Assembly: GCA_022563285.1 (NCBI GenBank)
Contig: JADFNQ010000066.1
Coordinates: 1-7,112, forward strand
Source of the DNA: Chloroflexota bacterium
Lineage (GTDB): Bacteria > Chloroflexota > Dehalococcoidia > SM23-28-2 > RBG-16-64-32
Direction: 5' to 3'
DNA: 7,112 nucleotides
The notes beneath the pieces are model-generated. The model did no database searches, had not been told where the DNA came from, and saw nothing but the letters and a program-made list of their open reading frames with translations. The position numbers and the translations under genes were made by a program. Shown here piece by piece: positions 5,179-7,112 of the stretch; within the stretch, counting starts at the first letter, position 1, and the number at the start of each line of letters is the position of its first letter.

Positions 5179-6066
5179 ATGACAGAGGAGAAGATCTACA
5201 GGCAATACGCGATCGAGGAGTACATCCTCACGGATGAGCCGTTCTACATCCCCGTGAGCGATGAGGTGGAGCTGTTCGAGGCTGCCTACAGGCAGAAGAT
5301 CCCCGTGCTCATGAAGGGCCCCACCGGCTGCGGCAAGACGCGCTTCATCGAGTACATGGCCTATACGCTGCACCGGCCTCTCACTATCGTCAAGGGTGCA
5401 ACAGAGAAGGATGAGAACTCCACTAAAGGCGGGCTTCCCTTGGTGACCGTGGCCTGCCACGAAGACCTGACCGCCTCGGATCTGGTGGGCCGCTACCTAC
5501 TGGAAGGCGACTCCACGCGCTGGATAGACGGTCCCCTCACGCGGGCGGTGAAGGCGGGCGGCATCTGCTATCTCGATGAGGTGGTTGAGGCTCGTAAGGA
5601 CACTACCGTCCTCATCCACCCGCTGACCGACCACCGGCGTATCCTTCCCATCGAGAAGCTCGGCCAGGTACTGGAGTCCAGTGAAGGCTTTCTGCTGGTC
5701 ATCTCCTACAACCCCGGCTATCAGAGCGCGCTCAAGGACCTGAAACACAGCACCCGCCAGCGGTTCATGGCGATCGAGTTCAGCTATCCACCGCGGGAGC
5801 TGGAGGCGAAGATCGTCGAGCGGGAGGCGGGGGTGACGCCGGCCGTGGCGATGGAGCTGGCGAAGCTGGGCGAGAAGGTGCGACACTTGAAGGAGCACGG
5901 CCTGGCGGAAGGGGCGAGCACCCGCCTGCTCATCTACGCCGGACGGCTCATGTCCGAGGGGATACCGGCCCGCCGTGCCTGCCAGGTTGGCGTCGTTTGG
6001 GCCTTGACGGACGAGCGCGACGTGCAGCGGAGCATCGAAGAGGTGGTGTCCTCGATCTTTGAGTAA
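5179..6066 (+). CDS. CbbQ/NorQ-type MoxR AAA+ ATPase
   Basis: Seen: 295 residues from ATG 5179. Walker A GPTGCGKT (47-54), ACHEDLTASDLVGRYLLEGD (92-111), the W-x-D-G-P-L-T-R-A segment (115-123), Walker B GICYLDEVVEARKDTT (128-143), HPLTDHRRILP (147-157), sensor 1 in ISYNPGYQ (175-182), the arginine-finger region STRQRF (191-196) and sensor 2 EGASTRLLIYAG (244-255). This is the CbbQ/NorQ/NirQ clade of MoxR ATPases; with a VWA partner such proteins remodel metalloenzymes or RuBisCO. Start: a longer frame from TTG 5104 would translate the repeat (5107-5160) into residues with no family match, so the first Met after it is taken. AGAGGAAG (5159-5166) is a distant ribosome site and AAGG is too close. 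Odd: about 20 residues (69-88, Lys/Glu/Gly-rich) appear inserted compared with compact CbbQ proteins. It overlaps the next gene by 8 bases. Target unknown. Confidence 0.93.
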   Translation: MTEEKIYRQYAIEEYILTDEPFYIPVSDEVELFEAAYRQKIPVLMKGPTGCGKTRFIEYMAYTLHRPLTIVKGATEKDENSTKGGLPLVTVACHEDLTASDLVGRYLLEGDSTRWIDGPLTRAVKAGGICYLDEVVEARKDTTVLIHPLTDHRRILPIEKLGQVLESSEGFLLVISYNPGYQSALKDLKHSTRQRFMAIEFSYPPRELEAKIVEREAGVTPAVAMELAKLGEKVRHLKEHGLAEGASTRLLIYAGRLMSEGIPARRACQVGVVWALTDERDVQRSIEEVVSSIFE

Positions 6067-7112
6067 AGCAGAGTACCGCCGCATCTACGGCACCTACGAG
6101 AAGCAGCTAGCCCCGTTCTCCACGACTCTCGTTAGCGATTTCCGCCGGTCGACGGAGGCGGTGGAGCACCTCCTTACGCCTGAACAGACCATCCAGTGGG
6201 CGGAGGAGGGGCTGGAGCTGGCGAGGCAGTCCTGGCGCTCCTGGGAAGCGGCGGGAGAGTACTTCCGTGTCACTCCGGAGGTGCTGCCGGAGCTCGGCTT
6301 CCCGCAGTTCCGCCGCTGGACGCAGCACGGCCGCGACCTGGCCGAGGTGTCCTCGGCGCTGGCAGCTTCCTACTTTCGCGCCTCGCCGGGAACGCTGTCT
6401 CGGGTGACGATGGAGCGGCTGGGCGACTGGGTGGGCCTGGGCCGTCAGCTCTACAAGGGCACCTGGCGCTCCGCATCTCTGGCGGTGCAGTTCTTCGACG
6501 GCAGCCCGGCGCTGTTCGGGAACCTGACGCTGGCGGAGGCGCGCATCCTCGTACGCTTCGTCGATTCGCTCTGCGACCGCTCCTACGACCTGGCCGCTCA
6601 CTGTCTGAGCATCGCGCCGCACGTCCTCGCCCCCCTCGGCGGTGAGGACCGCGCCGCCTTCCTGAGCTTCGCCGATGCGCTGGCCTCCACCGGCTGGGCG
6701 GACGCCCGCTCTTATCTGGAGAAGGGCCCGACGCTGCTCGCCCACGTCCACCAATCGCAGCGGGTCCGCTTCCTGGCCCTGGCGCGGGAGCTGGCCCGGC
6801 GCGAGGGACGGCAGGCCTTCGCCTTCTTCGCCGAGGCCGCCCGCGCCTTCAGCGAGATCGATCCGGAGATACACGGCTCGCTCCTCTCCATGGCGGAGGG
6901 GCTGGCCGGCCGCTCTCCTGTGGCGGCGATGGAGTTTCTGAAGAGCGCGCCGGTGGTGCTGGCCCGCATCGGCGCCGAAGAGGTGTTGCAGTGGCACGCG
7001 GAGGGCAGCTCGCTGCTGGACACCAGCAGCGAAGGTGGCGAGGCCTACTTCCGCATGGAGTCCAGCCGCGGCGAGGAGGTTCTCGACTCCCTCTCCTCGC
7101 GGGTGGACCTGA
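6059..7112 (+). CDS. Helical-repeat protein, probable CbbO/NorD-like VWA partner, N-terminal part (runs off right edge)
   Basis: Seen: from TTG 6059 (inside the last codons of the ATPase gene, 8-base overlap) 351 codons stay open to the edge. The protein starts (M)SKAEYRRIYGTYEKQL and is all-helical, with about eight units of a 37-residue repeat. The unit carries a Trp or hydrophobic, a small residue, then Leu, then A-x-x-[YF]-F, then S/A/G-P. The Pro positions are 73, 110, 150, 187, 224, (261, Ala), 298 and (335, Ser). There is no signal peptide, membrane segment or visible VWA domain. Inference: the gene order, coupling and N-terminal helical part match the VWA-domain partner of CbbQ/NorQ ATPases, whose VWA domain with a MIDAS site is C-terminal and would lie beyond the window. 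The ribosome site is weak (GAGGTGG 14 bases upstream), fitting translational coupling to the ATPase. Reading of the frame is strong; naming is moderate. Confidence 0.8.
   Translation, partial: MSKAEYRRIYGTYEKQLAPFSTTLVSDFRRSTEAVEHLLTPEQTIQWAEEGLELARQSWRSWEAAGEYFRVTPEVLPELGFPQFRRWTQHGRDLAEVSSALAASYFRASPGTLSRVTMERLGDWVGLGRQLYKGTWRSASLAVQFFDGSPALFGNLTLAEARILVRFVDSLCDRSYDLAAHCLSIAPHVLAPLGGEDRAAFLSFADALASTGWADARSYLEKGPTLLAHVHQSQRVRFLALARELARREGRQAFAFFAEAARAFSEIDPEIHGSLLSMAEGLAGRSPVAAMEFLKSAPVVLARIGAEEVLQWHAEGSSLLDTSSEGGEAYFRMESSRGEEVLDSLSSRVDL

Noticed and set aside
6107..6997. A 296-residue minus-strand open frame
   Set aside because: It lies antisense to the 37-residue repeat protein, is rich in Arg, Gly, Gln and His, has no ordered motifs, and is a typical GC-rich shadow of the real frame.

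Overview
The window is GC-rich bacterial DNA with many GTG/TTG starts and clear sigma-70-type promoters (three of the four with TGn-extended or near-consensus -10 boxes). The gene content is an F420-type luciferase-like oxidoreductase, an EtfBA pair, CoaE, and a CbbQ-like AAA+ ATPase followed by a VWA-family-type helical protein. By recall, this best fits an uncultured Chloroflexota of the Dehalococcoidia/SAR202 kind. That assignment is inference; no rRNA or marker gene is present to prove it.

Left part, minus strand (1-1219). The N-terminal half of a luciferase-like F420-dependent oxidoreductase runs off the left edge and has its own promoter. Upstream of it is a two-gene cassette: a short c-type cytochrome fragment that keeps the C-terminal Met-ligand half but has lost CXXCH, and, one base after its stop, a membrane-anchored helical protein of unknown function. 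The cassette looks like what is left of a copper/cytochrome-type operon.

Centre, plus strand. A lone coiled-coil protein (1294-1770), possibly related to phage scaffolding proteins, diverges from the cytochrome remnant. Next, an extended -10 promoter drives etfB-etfA, the two subunits of an electron transfer flavoprotein. A GNAT acetyltransferase follows etfA; its conserved N-terminus has no ATG/GTG/TTG in frame, and an ACG sits where the start is expected. A strong promoter (4365-4394) then serves coaE, the last enzyme of coenzyme A synthesis.

Right part, plus strand. A REP-like intergenic repeat (5107-5160) separates coaE from a CbbQ/NorQ-type MoxR AAA+ ATPase. The ATPase overlaps by 8 bases a TTG-started gene whose visible 351 residues form about eight tandem helical repeats with a 37-residue period; this gene runs off the right edge. 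By synteny and general family knowledge it should be the CbbO/NorD-like VWA partner of the ATPase, but the VWA domain itself is not in the window and no RuBisCO, nitric oxide reductase or CO dehydrogenase gene is adjacent, so the target of this activation machine is unknown.

The main points of interest are the orphan AAA+/helical-repeat pair (with an apparent insertion in the ATPase), the startless GNAT gene, the heme-less cytochrome remnant, and the REP-like element that creates a false N-terminal extension of the ATPase. I saw no tRNA, rRNA, CRISPR array or insertion sequence.
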